Source of the DNA: UBA5972 sp964588725
GTDB lineage: Bacteria; Pseudomonadota; Alphaproteobacteria; Rhodobacterales; Rhodobacteraceae
DNA length: 29,157 nt
Reading direction: 5' to 3'
NCBI GenBank assembly: GCA_964588725.1
Contig: CAZPQL010000040.1
Span: 1-29,157, forward strand
Shown here: one piece after another, positions 15,185-23,566 of the stretch
How positions within the stretch are numbered: the first letter of the stretch is position 1
Layout of the letters: each line of letters opens with the position of its first letter
Notes under the pieces: generated by a model
What the model was told of the DNA's origin: nothing
What the model saw: only the letters and a program-made list of their open reading frames with translations
Databases searched by the model: none
Translations under genes and position numbers: made by a program

Positions 15185-15248
15185 GGTTGCCAACCAAGGA
15201 CGAGGGAGCGAGGGGTGGGGTGGGTGGTGCTGTCCCCGGTTGGCAACC
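15185..15248. repeat. Stem-loop with a G-quadruplex motif in its loop
   Basis: GGTTGCCAACC (15185-15195) and GGTTGGCAACC (15238-15248) are perfect reverse complements. Inside them GGAC (15198-15201) pairs with GTCC (15232-15235), giving 15 base pairs interrupted only by an A-A/C-C mismatch. The 30-base loop contains GGG-N5-GGGG-N-GGGG-N-GGG (15204-15224), a canonical intramolecular G-quadruplex pattern on the plus strand. The other strand is C-rich in the loop. It lies in the 384-base gap without a gene before puuD. It might be a structured RNA, a regulatory DNA element or a remnant of a small repeat element. Confidence 0.6.
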
Positions 15249-15338
15249 CATTCTGCTGCTTGCCCTTCACAATAGGCTTAGCTCACAGCGTGGGGCAAGA
15301 CATTTCTTTCGGTAAAGTTGCAATAATTTTATGTATTC

Positions 15339-15349
15339 TACCTTAGGTA
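15339..15349. promoter_or_regulatory. Short dyad in the puuD upstream region
   Basis: TACCTTAGGTA is a perfect 11-base odd dyad in the AT-rich stretch 15300-15370, about 120 bases before puuD. This stretch is where a puuD promoter would be expected; I could not fix -35 and -10 elements convincingly. The dyad is short enough to occur by chance. Confidence 0.25.
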
Positions 15350-15470
15350 TTAACGCCTTATTTACCTTTTTGGGACTGTGACCCGACCCATTTGAATAAA
15401 CGGATCAATGCCGGCTTGCCAAATCTGACAGCCAAGGTCACCATGTCAGAAATCGTCGTGCGGGGGACAT

Positions 15471-16709
15471 ATGTACGAATCTGCCATTATTTGGGATTGG
15501 GTAAGTTTTGCGGTGCGCTGGGTGCACGTCATTACTGGCATCGCGTGGATTGGGTCTTCATTCTTTTTCATTGCCCTTGATCTGGGTCTGCGTCAGCGGT
15601 CCAACATGCCCAAAGGTGTGTCTGGCGAGGAATGGCAGGTGCACGGCGGCGGGTTTTACCACATCCAGAAATATCTGGTCGCACCCGAAAACATGCCGCA
15701 GCACCTGATCTGGCACAAGTGGCAAAGTTATTTCACATGGCTGTCGGGTGTGGCGATGTTGTTTATCGTCTATTACGTGGGTGCCGACCTGTATCTGATC
15801 GACCTCAGCGTCATGGAGCTGACACCAAACGTTGCGATCGCGATTTCAGTGGCGTCGATCGCGTTGGGCTGGATCATGTACAATTTGATCTGCAAATCCA
15901 GATTCGGCGACGACAACCGTCGCCTTATGATTGCTTTGTATCTTATTCTCGTGGCGATGGCGTGGGGTTACACGCAGGTGTTTTCGGGGCGCGCCGCGTT
16001 TTTGCACCTCGGCGCATTCACCGCCACGATCATGACAGCCAACGTTTTTCTGATCATCATCCCAAACCAGAAAATCGTTGTTGCCGACCTTATCGCCGGA
16101 CGGACACCCGATCCCAAATACGGCAAAATCGCCAAGCAGCGCTCGACCCACAACAACTATCTGACATTACCTGTGTTGTTTCTGATGTTGTCCAACCATT
16201 ATCCGGTGGCATACGCGACTCCGTACAACTGGGTGATCGCGGCGCTGGTGTTTTTAATGGGCGTCACTATCCGCCACTATTTCAATTCCATCCACGCGCG
16301 TGTCGGCAATCCAAGGTGGACATGGGCGGCAACCGCAATATTGTTTCTGGCCGCCGTTTGGCTTTCCACGCTGTCGTGGCCTGCCGACGAAACGCAGGGT
16401 GACGCACAGCTGTCACCGGCACAGACAAAACTTGTCGCGTCATCGGATTTTGCTGCAGTGCGCGATACGGTTTCTGACTATTGCTCCATGTGCCACACCG
16501 TCGAACCCTATTGGGACGGCGTCCATTCGCCGCCGCGCAATCTGGTTCTTGAGACCGATGCGCAAATCGTTCGCCATGCGCGCCAGATATACCTCTGGGC
16601 GGGACGCAGCCATGCCATGCCGCCGGGCAACATCACATTCATGGAACAAAGAGACCGGCAGATCATTGTGGATTGGTTCGAGGGCGTGACGCGAAAGGAT
16701 AAAAGTTGA
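15471..16709 (+). CDS. puuD: Urate oxidase PuuD, membrane type with cytochrome c domain
   Basis: A 412-residue inner-membrane enzyme that oxidises urate to 5-hydroxyisourate and passes electrons to its own C-terminal cytochrome c, instead of making hydrogen peroxide as soluble uricase does. Residues 1-320 hold eight to nine membrane segments with conserved histidines and the opening WVSFAVRWVHVITGIAWIGSSFFF. The periplasmic C-terminal domain has a heme c motif CSMCH at 338-342 and a later methionine in SHAMPPGN as likely axial ligand. A GCGGGGGA ribosome binding site supports ATG 15471. The next gene starts inside its stop codon. The rest of the purine breakdown pathway is not in this window. 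Confidence 0.92.
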   Translation: MYESAIIWDWVSFAVRWVHVITGIAWIGSSFFFIALDLGLRQRSNMPKGVSGEEWQVHGGGFYHIQKYLVAPENMPQHLIWHKWQSYFTWLSGVAMLFIVYYVGADLYLIDLSVMELTPNVAIAISVASIALGWIMYNLICKSRFGDDNRRLMIALYLILVAMAWGYTQVFSGRAAFLHLGAFTATIMTANVFLIIIPNQKIVVADLIAGRTPDPKYGKIAKQRSTHNNYLTLPVLFLMLSNHYPVAYATPYNWVIAALVFLMGVTIRHYFNSIHARVGNPRWTWAATAILFLAAVWLSTLSWPADETQGDAQLSPAQTKLVASSDFAAVRDTVSDYCSMCHTVEPYWDGVHSPPRNLVLETDAQIVRHARQIYLWAGRSHAMPPGNITFMEQRDRQIIVDWFEGVTRKDKS

Positions 16710-17692
16710 CCCGGGCTGTGCGCGTCGACGGCCTGCAGTACGCCAATTACAGCGAAAAAATCTTTCGCCAAATGCGTGAAGGCGGGCTTGACGCCGTTCA
16801 CGTGACCATCGCGTATCACGAAAATTTTCGTGAAACCGTGCTGAACATTGAACAGTGGAACGCATGGTTCCAACGTTTTCCCGATCTGATCTTTCAGGGG
16901 TTCAACGCCGAAGACGTCACCACGGCACGCACCACCGGTCGCACGGCGGTATTTTTCGGGCTGCAAAACCCATCGCCGATTGAAGACGACTTTGGGCTGG
17001 TTGAAATTCTGCATCAACTTGGCGTGCGGTTCATGCAGCTTTCGTATAACAATCAGTCCTTGCTGGCCACCGGCTGTTACGAGGAAGAAGATCCCGGCAT
17101 AACCCGCATGGGCCGCCAGATCATCGCCGAAATGAACCGCGTCGGCATGGTCGTGGATATGAGCCACTCTGCCGACCGCTCGACGCTTGAAGCCATGGAA
17201 ATATCAACACGCCCGATTGCGATCACCCACGCCAACCCGCATTTCTGGGCGCCGGCGCTGCGCAACAAAAAGAACGCGGTGCTCGACGCGCTTGGCCAAA
17301 GCGGCGGTATGTTGGGGTTTTCGCTTTATCCGCATCACCTGAAGGATGGCAGCGATTGCACACGCGACAGTTTTTGCACCATGATCGCAGAGTGCGCAGA
17401 GCGCATCGGCGTTGCGCATCTGGGGATCGGCAGCGATTTGTGTCAGGACCAGCCGGATTCTGTGGTGGAATGGATGCGCATGGGCCGCTGGTCGCGCGAT
17501 ATGGATTTTGGTGAAGGCAGCGCCGGGGCGGCGGGGTTTCCGGACATGCCGTCCTGGTACCGCGACAACCGGGATTTTGAAGGCATTGCCACGGGGCTGC
17601 GCGCAGTGGGGTTTTCGGACAGCGACGTGGATGCGGTCATGGGCGAAAACTGGTTGAAATTTTATCGTGAGGGGTTTGAGAGGCAGAGTTGA
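16706..17692 (+). CDS. M19 (renal/membrane) dipeptidase-like protein
   Basis: A 328-residue TIM-barrel metallohydrolase homolog of the M19 dipeptidase family, without a signal peptide. Later ligands are present: VVDMSHSADRS, ITHANPHFW, the arginine in ALRNKKN and GIGSD. However, the N-terminal HxD motif (normally DGHND) reads DGLQYANY, and the bridging glutamate of the usual EGG reads FFGLQNPSP, so one of the two zinc sites looks lost. It may bind one metal or catalyse another hydrolysis. The start is TTG 16706, whose TTGA overlaps the puuD stop, implying coupled translation. I recall similar divergent members in Rhodobacterales but cannot verify. Substrate unknown. Confidence 0.8.
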   Translation: MTRAVRVDGLQYANYSEKIFRQMREGGLDAVHVTIAYHENFRETVLNIEQWNAWFQRFPDLIFQGFNAEDVTTARTTGRTAVFFGLQNPSPIEDDFGLVEILHQLGVRFMQLSYNNQSLLATGCYEEEDPGITRMGRQIIAEMNRVGMVVDMSHSADRSTLEAMEISTRPIAITHANPHFWAPALRNKKNAVLDALGQSGGMLGFSLYPHHLKDGSDCTRDSFCTMIAECAERIGVAHLGIGSDLCQDQPDSVVEWMRMGRWSRDMDFGEGSAGAAGFPDMPSWYRDNRDFEGIATGLRAVGFSDSDVDAVMGENWLKFYREGFERQS

Positions 17693-17700
17693 TCACTTCT

Positions 17701-17753
17701 GGCCGGGATGATGTCCCGGCCTGCGCCCTTGGTCCGCGCAAATGGTGCGGACC
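17701..17753. terminator. Two tandem stem-loops between convergent genes
   Basis: GGCCGGGA-TGATG-TCCCGGCC (17701-17721) is a perfect 8-bp hairpin. GGTCCGC (17731-17737) and GCGGACC (17747-17753) form a second one, extended to nine pairs with one G-U. They fill the 75-base gap between the convergent dipeptidase-like and acyl-CoA ligase genes. Neither has a T-run, but two GC-rich hairpins in a tail-to-tail gap most likely serve as a bidirectional terminator or 3'-end barrier. Confidence 0.65.
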
Positions 17754-17767
17754 TCGCGTCGGCCCCG

Positions 17768-19285
17768 CTACTGTTCCAGCATCTCCCGCAACACCGTTTT
17801 CAAAACCTTGCCGTAATTACTTTTTGGCAGTTCATCGACAAACCGGTAGTCCTTTGGCCGCTTAAACCGCGCGATCTCGCCCAGACAATGGGCATCCAGA
17901 TCGGCCTCGCTGGGCACGTCGCCCGACGCGACAACAAACGCCACCACTTTTTCGCCCCACGTGGTATCTGCCCGCCCGACAACCGCAACCTCCGACACCG
18001 ACGCGTGCAGCAACAATGCCTCTTCAACCTCGCGCGGATAGATGTTCGACCCCCCCGAAATGATCATATCTTTGGAGCGGTCGTGCAGCGAAACGAACCC
18101 GTCTTTGTCAACTGCCCCCATGTCGCCGGTCCAAAGCCAGCCGTCGCGCAAGGTGGTGGCCGTAGCCTCGGGGTTTTTCCAATAGCCCGTCATCACCGGC
18201 AGCCCTTTCACCGTGATCTCGCCAATAGCGCCCACCGGCAATTCCACCCCGTCATCGTCAACGACGCGCACGACCACAGAGCTTTGCGCCACACCAACCG
18301 ACGCCAGTCGCTCGCGCCAGCGCGGATGAGCGCGGTCGGCAATCAGCGCCCGCGACAGCGCTGTGATCGCCATCGGACATTCGCCTTGACCGTAGACCTG
18401 TACAAACCTCGGCCCCATCACATCTACGGCCTCGATAATATCCGCCAGGTACATCGGCCCGCCCGCATAAATTATGGTGCGCAGCCCGTCGCCCGACAGA
18501 CCCGCAGCCTTGGCGTGGTCGACCAGTCGTTTCACCATCGTCGGTGCCGCAAACATCGACAAATTACCGATTTTGGGTGCCAATTCCAGAATTTCACCGG
18601 CATCGAACGCGCCGGAGACCGGCACGACATGCGGGGCGCCGCGCATCACATGCATAAAATTGTAAATACCGGCAGCGTGCGACATGGGCGCGGCATACAG
18701 AATGGCACTGTCGGGCGGCACGTCGTCCACATCGACAAAATAGGTATATATCATCGTTTCCAGCGCCGTCGAGCTGATCATCACGCCTTTGGGCTTGCCC
18801 GTGGTGCCCGAGGTGTAAAACAGCCAGATCATGTCTCCGGCGCCGGTTTGAACCGGCGCGCCCACGGGCGTCGCGCTGTACAGCCGCTCGAAATCCGCGT
18901 CGGCCAAGAGCACGGGCAAATCGGTGTCCGGCAGCCGATCGCAAAGTCCATCGCCCAGCGCGCCCGCGCTGAAAACTACGCGGGCTTGGCTGTCGCCGAT
19001 GATCCACGCCGCCTCTTTGGGGTGCAATTTGGCGTTCACCGGTACTGGCACGCCGCCCGCGCACCAGATGCCGTAGAGCGCTTCAAGATATTCGGTGCGG
19101 TTGTTCATGTAGATCGCGACGCGATCACCCGCGACCAGCCCGCATTCGGCTGTCAGCGCACCGGCAATTGCGGCGCTCCGGTGGTAAAATGTTCTGTAGT
19201 CAGCGACCAGTTCTGTTCCGCGATACAGCGCCGGGCGGTCGGGCGTTCGCGCAGCGCTGCGCGCCAGCCACTGCGCGGGGTTCAT
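17768..19285 (-). CDS. AMP-forming acyl-CoA ligase/synthetase
   Basis: A 505-residue ANL-superfamily enzyme that activates a carboxylic acid as acyl-AMP and then the CoA thioester. Core motifs in order are YTSGTTGKPKG (about 165), YGQGE (about 305), the adenine-site GYWKNPEATATTL, WLWTGDMG, the hinge DRSKDMIISGGSNIYP and the C-terminal catalytic lysine in PKSNYGKVLK. The acid substrate is not evident. Its ATG overlaps the thiolase stop in TGATG, so the two are coupled, and a fatty-acid or side-chain beta-oxidation role is plausible. It converges on the dipeptidase-like gene. Confidence 0.9.
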   Translation of the reverse strand: MNPAQWLARSAARTPDRPALYRGTELVADYRTFYHRSAAIAGALTAECGLVAGDRVAIYMNNRTEYLEALYGIWCAGGVPVPVNAKLHPKEAAWIIGDSQARVVFSAGALGDGLCDRLPDTDLPVLLADADFERLYSATPVGAPVQTGAGDMIWLFYTSGTTGKPKGVMISSTALETMIYTYFVDVDDVPPDSAILYAAPMSHAAGIYNFMHVMRGAPHVVPVSGAFDAGEILELAPKIGNLSMFAAPTMVKRLVDHAKAAGLSGDGLRTIIYAGGPMYLADIIEAVDVMGPRFVQVYGQGECPMAITALSRALIADRAHPRWRERLASVGVAQSSVVVRVVDDDGVELPVGAIGEITVKGLPVMTGYWKNPEATATTLRDGWLWTGDMGAVDKDGFVSLHDRSKDMIISGGSNIYPREVEEALLLHASVSEVAVVGRADTTWGEKVVAFVVASGDVPSEADLDAHCLGEIARFKRPKDYRFVDELPKSNYGKVLKTVLREMLEQ

Positions 19286-20451
19286 CAGACTTTTGCCGCG
19301 TTCTCGAGAATCGAGCAGTAATTCGCCACACCGGTGCCGCCCATGTTGAACACTGCCCCCAGCTCGGCACCTTTTTTCTGCATGTCACCGGCCAGACCGG
19401 TCAGCTGCATCGCCGCCATCACGTGCATCGACACGCCTGACGCCCCCACCGGATGCCCCTTGGCCTTGAGCCCGCCCGACAGGTTGATCGGCAATTTACC
19501 ATCGGCCAACACTGTACCCTCGTCGATCGCGCGTGCACCCTGACCTTGCGCCGCCAGCCCCATCGCCTCGTAAATCAGCAATTCCGCGATGGTAAAACAG
19601 TCGTGCACCTCGGCAAAATCCAGATCGTGCACGTTGACGCCCGCCGCCGCATAAGCCTGCGCAAACGCCTGCGCGGGGCCCTCGAATTTAAGCATATCGC
19701 GCTTGGAAACCGGCAGGAAATCGTTCACATGCGCAGCCGCACGAAAGGCGATATTGTGTTCCTGCCCGGCGGCCACATCGTCGGACATCATCACAATGGC
19801 CGCAGCGCCGTCGGTGATCAGAGAACAATCCGACAGCCGTAAAGGTGGTGCAATCACCGGATTGCGCTCGCTTGGAGTGTTGCAAAAATCAAATCCCACA
19901 TCCTTGCGCATATGTGCCAGAGGGTTGCTCATGGCGTTCAGGTGGTTCTTGGCAGCGATGCGCGCCAACGGTGCACCGTGATCGCCGTATTTCTGATAGT
20001 ACGCCGCCATGATGCGCGCGAATGCCTGCGGAAAAGTTACGTCCGATTCCTCTTTCTGATACGCCGCCGCCGCCAAGGACTTGGTCACGCCCTTGGTGTC
20101 GAGATCAGTCATTTTTTCAACCCCGACCACCAGCGCGATTTTGGCGTCTCCCGCCTTGATCGCGTTGCGCGCGCTGTAAACCGCCGCCGAACCGCTGGCA
20201 CAGGCGTTTTCGCAGCGCGTGGCAGGGGTAAAGCGCAAGTCGTCGTCCAGTTGCAGCGCCAGCGAGCTGGCAAAACCGTCGGGCACCATGCCGGCGTTGA
20301 AATGGCCCAGCCAGATAGCATCCACGTCTTTGGCGGCAACGCCCGCGTGTTCCAGCGCTTCGCTCGCAGCGGCAACGATCAGATCTTCTGCCGACTGGCC
20401 TTCAAGACGTCCAAACTGCGTGTGGCCCCAGCCGGTGATTCGTGCGTCCAT
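19285..20451 (-). CDS. Thiolase family protein (acetyl-CoA acetyltransferase/SCP-x type)
   Basis: A 388-residue thiolase homolog. The nucleophilic cysteine lies in ENACASGSAA (about 86), HDCFT provides the histidine region typical of the SCP-x/SCP2-thiolase branch, and GHPVGASG near 340 carries the second histidine. This branch uses HDCF instead of NEAF, which separates it from PhaA/AtoB. It would cleave a 3-oxoacyl-CoA, or act in synthesis. AGGAGCG precedes ATG 20451. It is transcribed with the downstream acyl-CoA ligase; no dehydrogenase or hydratase of the same pathway is adjacent. Confidence 0.88.
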   Translation of the reverse strand: MDARITGWGHTQFGRLEGQSAEDLIVAAASEALEHAGVAAKDVDAIWLGHFNAGMVPDGFASSLALQLDDDLRFTPATRCENACASGSAAVYSARNAIKAGDAKIALVVGVEKMTDLDTKGVTKSLAAAAYQKEESDVTFPQAFARIMAAYYQKYGDHGAPLARIAAKNHLNAMSNPLAHMRKDVGFDFCNTPSERNPVIAPPLRLSDCSLITDGAAAIVMMSDDVAAGQEHNIAFRAAAHVNDFLPVSKRDMLKFEGPAQAFAQAYAAAGVNVHDLDFAEVHDCFTIAELLIYEAMGLAAQGQGARAIDEGTVLADGKLPINLSGGLKAKGHPVGASGVSMHVMAAMQLTGLAGDMQKKGAELGAVFNMGGTGVANYCSILENAAKV

Positions 20452-20539
20452 GATCGCGCTCCTGATTGTTGTGTGTGCAGGTTAAGCCGATTCCATCACC
20501 GACAAAAAGTCCGAAATTCACTTTGGCAGGTGCGGGGTC

Positions 20540-20570
20540 TTGACCTTACAGTTACTGGAAGGATTAAATG
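20540..20570 (+). promoter_or_regulatory. CueR-type copper-responsive promoter of copA-cueR
   Basis: TTGACC (-35, 20540-20545) and TAAATG (-10, 20565-20570) are separated by 19 bases, the overlong spacer typical of MerR-family promoters. Within it lies the dyad CCTT-N11-AAGG (20544-20562), matching the CueR operator pattern. Activation by distorting the DNA to bring the -35 and -10 into register is the established mechanism. The dyad, spacer and downstream copA-cueR genes agree. Confidence 0.88.
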
Positions 20571-20628
20571 AAAGTCAGAGACAATCAATATCGCCCAAAC
20601 GGCGAAAAATTAATGATGAGAAATCAAT

Positions 20629-23082
20629 ATGCTAGATGAAAAAGACGTCCGAATCGGCATTGACGGATTAAACTGCGCCTCCTGTGCCGCGCGGGCACAA
20701 AAGGCGATTCTGGCCATTCCCGGGGTGAAAGACGCCAACGTCAACTTCGCCACGGAAAACGCCGAAGTGCACTATTTCGACCCTGCTGATGAGTCGCAGA
20801 TCAACGCCGCGATTGTCGGTGCCGGCTACAGCGTGCGGACCGAGGAGTTAACCCTGCAAATAGACGGCATGAGCTGTGCGTCCTGTGTCGGGCGCGTTGA
20901 AAAGGCATTGCTGGCGCATTCCGGCGTGCAATCCGCCAGTGTCAATCTGGCGACGGAAACAGCACATATCACTTATACAGGCGGGCTGACGTCTGATGCC
21001 GCTCTTAGCGCGCTGGTCACCGATGCTGGCTATCCGGCGCGCGTTGCCGGTGCCGTCGCGGCCGAGAAACGCGACGAAAAACGCGATGTGGAAATCGCCA
21101 CCCTGCGTCGCGAAGTGCTTGTGTCGGCTGTGCTGGCACTACCGGTCGTCATTCTGGCCATGGGCGGTCATTTTGTTCCCGCGTTTCGCGATCTGATCGG
21201 CAGTACCATCGGCTTTCAGGTCGACCGCCTGATCCAACTTGGGCTGACGACGGCCATTCTCGCCGGACCGGGACGCGTGTTTCTGGTCAAAGGCGTGCCC
21301 GCGCTTTTCAAACGTGCCCCCGACATGAACTCGCTGGTGGCGCTTGGCTCGGGCGCAGCGTGGATATTTTCCGTGGTCGTGACATTCGCGCCGCAGCTGC
21401 TGCCAGAAGGCACGCGGGGGGTGTATTTTGAAGCCGCCGCTGTGATCGTCACGCTGATCCTGTTTGGCCGACTGCTCGAAGCCCGTGCCAAAGGCCGCAC
21501 CGGTGCGGCCATCCGGCATCTGGTGGGTCTGCGACCCAAAGTGGCGCGTGTGACCCGTGACGGTAATCTCGTCGAGATTTCCCACGCCGACCTGCGCCTG
21601 AACGATCTGATCCACATCCGCCCCGGGGATCGAATTGCCACCGACGGTACGGTCGAAGACGGCCAGTCGTTCGTCGACGAGTCAATGATCACCGGAGAAC
21701 CCGCGCCGGTGCGCAAAGTGGCGGGAAACGAGGTAGTCGGCGGCACCATCAACACAACCGGCACGTTTACCTTTCGCGCAACCCGTATCGGCGCGGACAC
21801 AGTGCTGTCGCAAATTATTGCGCTGGTCGAAAACGCCCAAGGTGCCAAATTGCCGATTCAGGCGCTGGTCGACAAAGTCACGGGTTGGTTTGTGCCAGCG
21901 GTGCTCGGTGTGGCGGCGCTGACCGTTCTGGTCTGGCTGGTTTTCGCTCCGGCACCGGCGATCAGCCTTGCGCTGGTGGCGGGTGTGTCGGTTCTGATTA
22001 TCGCCTGCCCCTGCGCCATGGGGCTGGCGACGCCGACATCGATCATGGTGGGCACCGGGCGCGGTGCCGAGATTGGCGTGCTGTTTCGCAAAGGTGACGC
22101 GCTGCAGGAACTGTCGGACGCGCGTGTGATCGCGATTGATAAAACCGGCACCCTGACCGAAGGCACGCCGCGATTGACCGACCTGCGCATTGTTGAAGGC
22201 TTTGACGAAACTGACGTGCTGACCAGACTGGCCGCACTGGAGTCGCACTCTGAACACCCCGTGGCCACGGCCATCGTTGCCGAAGCCGAAAATCGCGGCA
22301 TCGAACCGCCCGACGTCAGCGATTTTGAGGCTCTGGCCGGATTTGGTGTCACGGCCTCGCTGCAAGGCGAAATATTGGCCGCCGGTGCCGACCGCTATAT
22401 GGAACGCCTGAACGTAACGGTCGATGCCGCCATGGCGGGCCACGCCGCCGATCTCGCCAGTGCCGGGAAAACCCCGCTTTACGTGGCGATTAACGGCAGG
22501 CTTGCCGCCGTGGTCGCTGTGGCGGATGCGATCAAGGAGACCACACCGCAGGCGATAAGATCGCTGCACGACATGGGCCTGAAAGTGGTGATGATCAGCG
22601 GCGACAACCGGCATACAGCCGAGGCCGTCGCAGCCACGCTTGGCATCGACGAGGTGATTGCCGAGGTGCTGCCCGAAGGCAAAGTTGCCGCGATCGCACA
22701 GCTGAAAACTGACAACGGCAAAGTGGCTTTTGTGGGCGACGGCATCAACGACGCACCGGCGTTGGCCGCCGCGGACGTGGGTATCGCCATCGGCACCGGC
22801 ACCGATGTGGCGATCGAAAGCGCCGATGTGGTGCTCATGCGGGGTGAACTGACCTCTGTGCCTGCGGCGCTTGCCCTCAGCCGTGCCGTCATGCGCAACA
22901 TCCGCCAGAACCTGTTCTGGGCGTTCGGCTATAACGTTCTGTTGATCCCGGTCGCCGCCGGTGTGCTGTATCCGTTCAGCGGCGTGTTGCTGTCGCCAAT
23001 GTTTGCGGCTGCGGCCATGGCGCTGTCCAGTGTGTTTGTGCTGACCAACGCGCTGCGACTGCGGAGGTTCAAAGCGCAATGA
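20629..23082 (+). CDS. copA: Cu(I)-exporting P1B-type ATPase
   Basis: An 817-residue inner-membrane pump that exports Cu(I) from the cytoplasm using ATP. Two N-terminal heavy-metal domains carry CxxC at C16/C19 (GLNCASCAA) and C83/C86 (GMSCASCVG). Membrane metal site CPC is at 460-462, the phosphorylated aspartate D504 lies in DKTGTLTEG, SEHPVATA is the nucleotide-binding HP motif, and GDGINDAPALAAADVGIAIG lies near 703. The TGE actuator motif is in MITGEPAP. The start at ATG 20629 fits the first metal domain. The stop overlaps the cueR start by four bases, and the promoter upstream is CueR type. Confidence 0.95.
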   Translation: MLDEKDVRIGIDGLNCASCAARAQKAILAIPGVKDANVNFATENAEVHYFDPADESQINAAIVGAGYSVRTEELTLQIDGMSCASCVGRVEKALLAHSGVQSASVNLATETAHITYTGGLTSDAALSALVTDAGYPARVAGAVAAEKRDEKRDVEIATLRREVLVSAVLALPVVILAMGGHFVPAFRDLIGSTIGFQVDRLIQLGLTTAILAGPGRVFLVKGVPALFKRAPDMNSLVALGSGAAWIFSVVVTFAPQLLPEGTRGVYFEAAAVIVTLILFGRLLEARAKGRTGAAIRHLVGLRPKVARVTRDGNLVEISHADLRLNDLIHIRPGDRIATDGTVEDGQSFVDESMITGEPAPVRKVAGNEVVGGTINTTGTFTFRATRIGADTVLSQIIALVENAQGAKLPIQALVDKVTGWFVPAVLGVAALTVLVWLVFAPAPAISLALVAGVSVLIIACPCAMGLATPTSIMVGTGRGAEIGVLFRKGDALQELSDARVIAIDKTGTLTEGTPRLTDLRIVEGFDETDVLTRLAALESHSEHPVATAIVAEAENRGIEPPDVSDFEALAGFGVTASLQGEILAAGADRYMERLNVTVDAAMAGHAADLASAGKTPLYVAINGRLAAVVAVADAIKETTPQAIRSLHDMGLKVVMISGDNRHTAEAVAATLGIDEVIAEVLPEGKVAAIAQLKTDNGKVAFVGDGINDAPALAAADVGIAIGTGTDVAIESADVVLMRGELTSVPAALALSRAVMRNIRQNLFWAFGYNVLLIPVAAGVLYPFSGVLLSPMFAAAAMALSSVFVLTNALRLRRFKAQ

Positions 23083-23468
23083 ATATAGGAGACGTCGCCA
23101 GTAAATCCAATCTGCCTGCCAAAACCATTCGTTATTACGAAGACATCGGGCTGATCACACCGGCGCGCAGCGCCAACGGATATCGCGCGTTCAGCGATAC
23201 CGACCTTCACAATCTGCAGTTTCTGGAACGCGCCCGTGCGCTTGGATTTTCGGTCAGCGATTGCCGCACACTCATGGCGCTATACGGTGACAAAAGCCGG
23301 GCCAGCGCCGACGTCAAAAAGATCGCCGGACGCCATCTGGACGCCATCCGCCAGAAAATCCGCGCGCTTCAGGACATGCACGCCACGCTGTCCGAACTGG
23401 TTGATGCCTGCGCAGGCGACGACCGTCCCGACTGCCCGATCCTCAACGACCTGTCGCACAGCATTTAG
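23079..23468 (+). CDS. cueR: MerR-family copper-responsive regulator CueR
   Basis: A 129-residue transcription factor. The winged helix-turn-helix opens MNIGDVASKSNLPAKTIRYYEDIGLITP and continues NGYRAFSDTDLHNLQFLERARALGFS, as in MerR/CueR. A dimerisation helix follows (about 75-110), and the Cu(I)-binding loop has C111 and C119 in CAGDDRPDCPI, the exact C-x7-C spacing of CueR. It starts at ATG 23079, overlapping copA by four bases (ATGA), with a GGAGG about ten bases upstream. It is probably autoregulated through the promoter at 20540. Confidence 0.94.
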   Translation: MNIGDVASKSNLPAKTIRYYEDIGLITPARSANGYRAFSDTDLHNLQFLERARALGFSVSDCRTLMALYGDKSRASADVKKIAGRHLDAIRQKIRALQDMHATLSELVDACAGDDRPDCPILNDLSHSI

Positions 23469-23530
23469 ACGCCATGCCCAAATCTCAAGTCTCCAATGGG
23501 GCCTCACAGCATCGGACGGTGCGAGATCCA

Positions 23531-23556
23531 ACCGCAGGTCAAGGGTTGGGCGGGAA
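23531..23556. repeat. Copy A of a 26-base dispersed repeat after a stop codon
   Basis: This segment matches 27311-27336 at 22 of 26 positions: a 13-base identical block starting ACCGCAGG, two differences, TT, two differences and GCGGGAA. It begins ten bases past the stop of the minus-strand oxidoreductase gene. The other copy begins 12 bases past the fabI stop. The CCGC and GCGG ends could pair as a short stem. Confidence 0.6.
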
Positions 23557-23566
23557 CGTCTCTGGC

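Noticed and set aside
15185..15248. tRNA gene or terminator in the G-rich stem-loop.
   Set aside because: No cloverleaf, anticodon arm or T-loop sequence fits; the U8 run on the minus strand is 15 bases from the stem, too far for a normal intrinsic terminator.
17708..19321. Long plus-strand ORF (537 codons) opposite the acyl-CoA ligase.
   Set aside because: It is the mirror of a GC-rich coding gene, very rich in R, H and Q, and shows no known domain.
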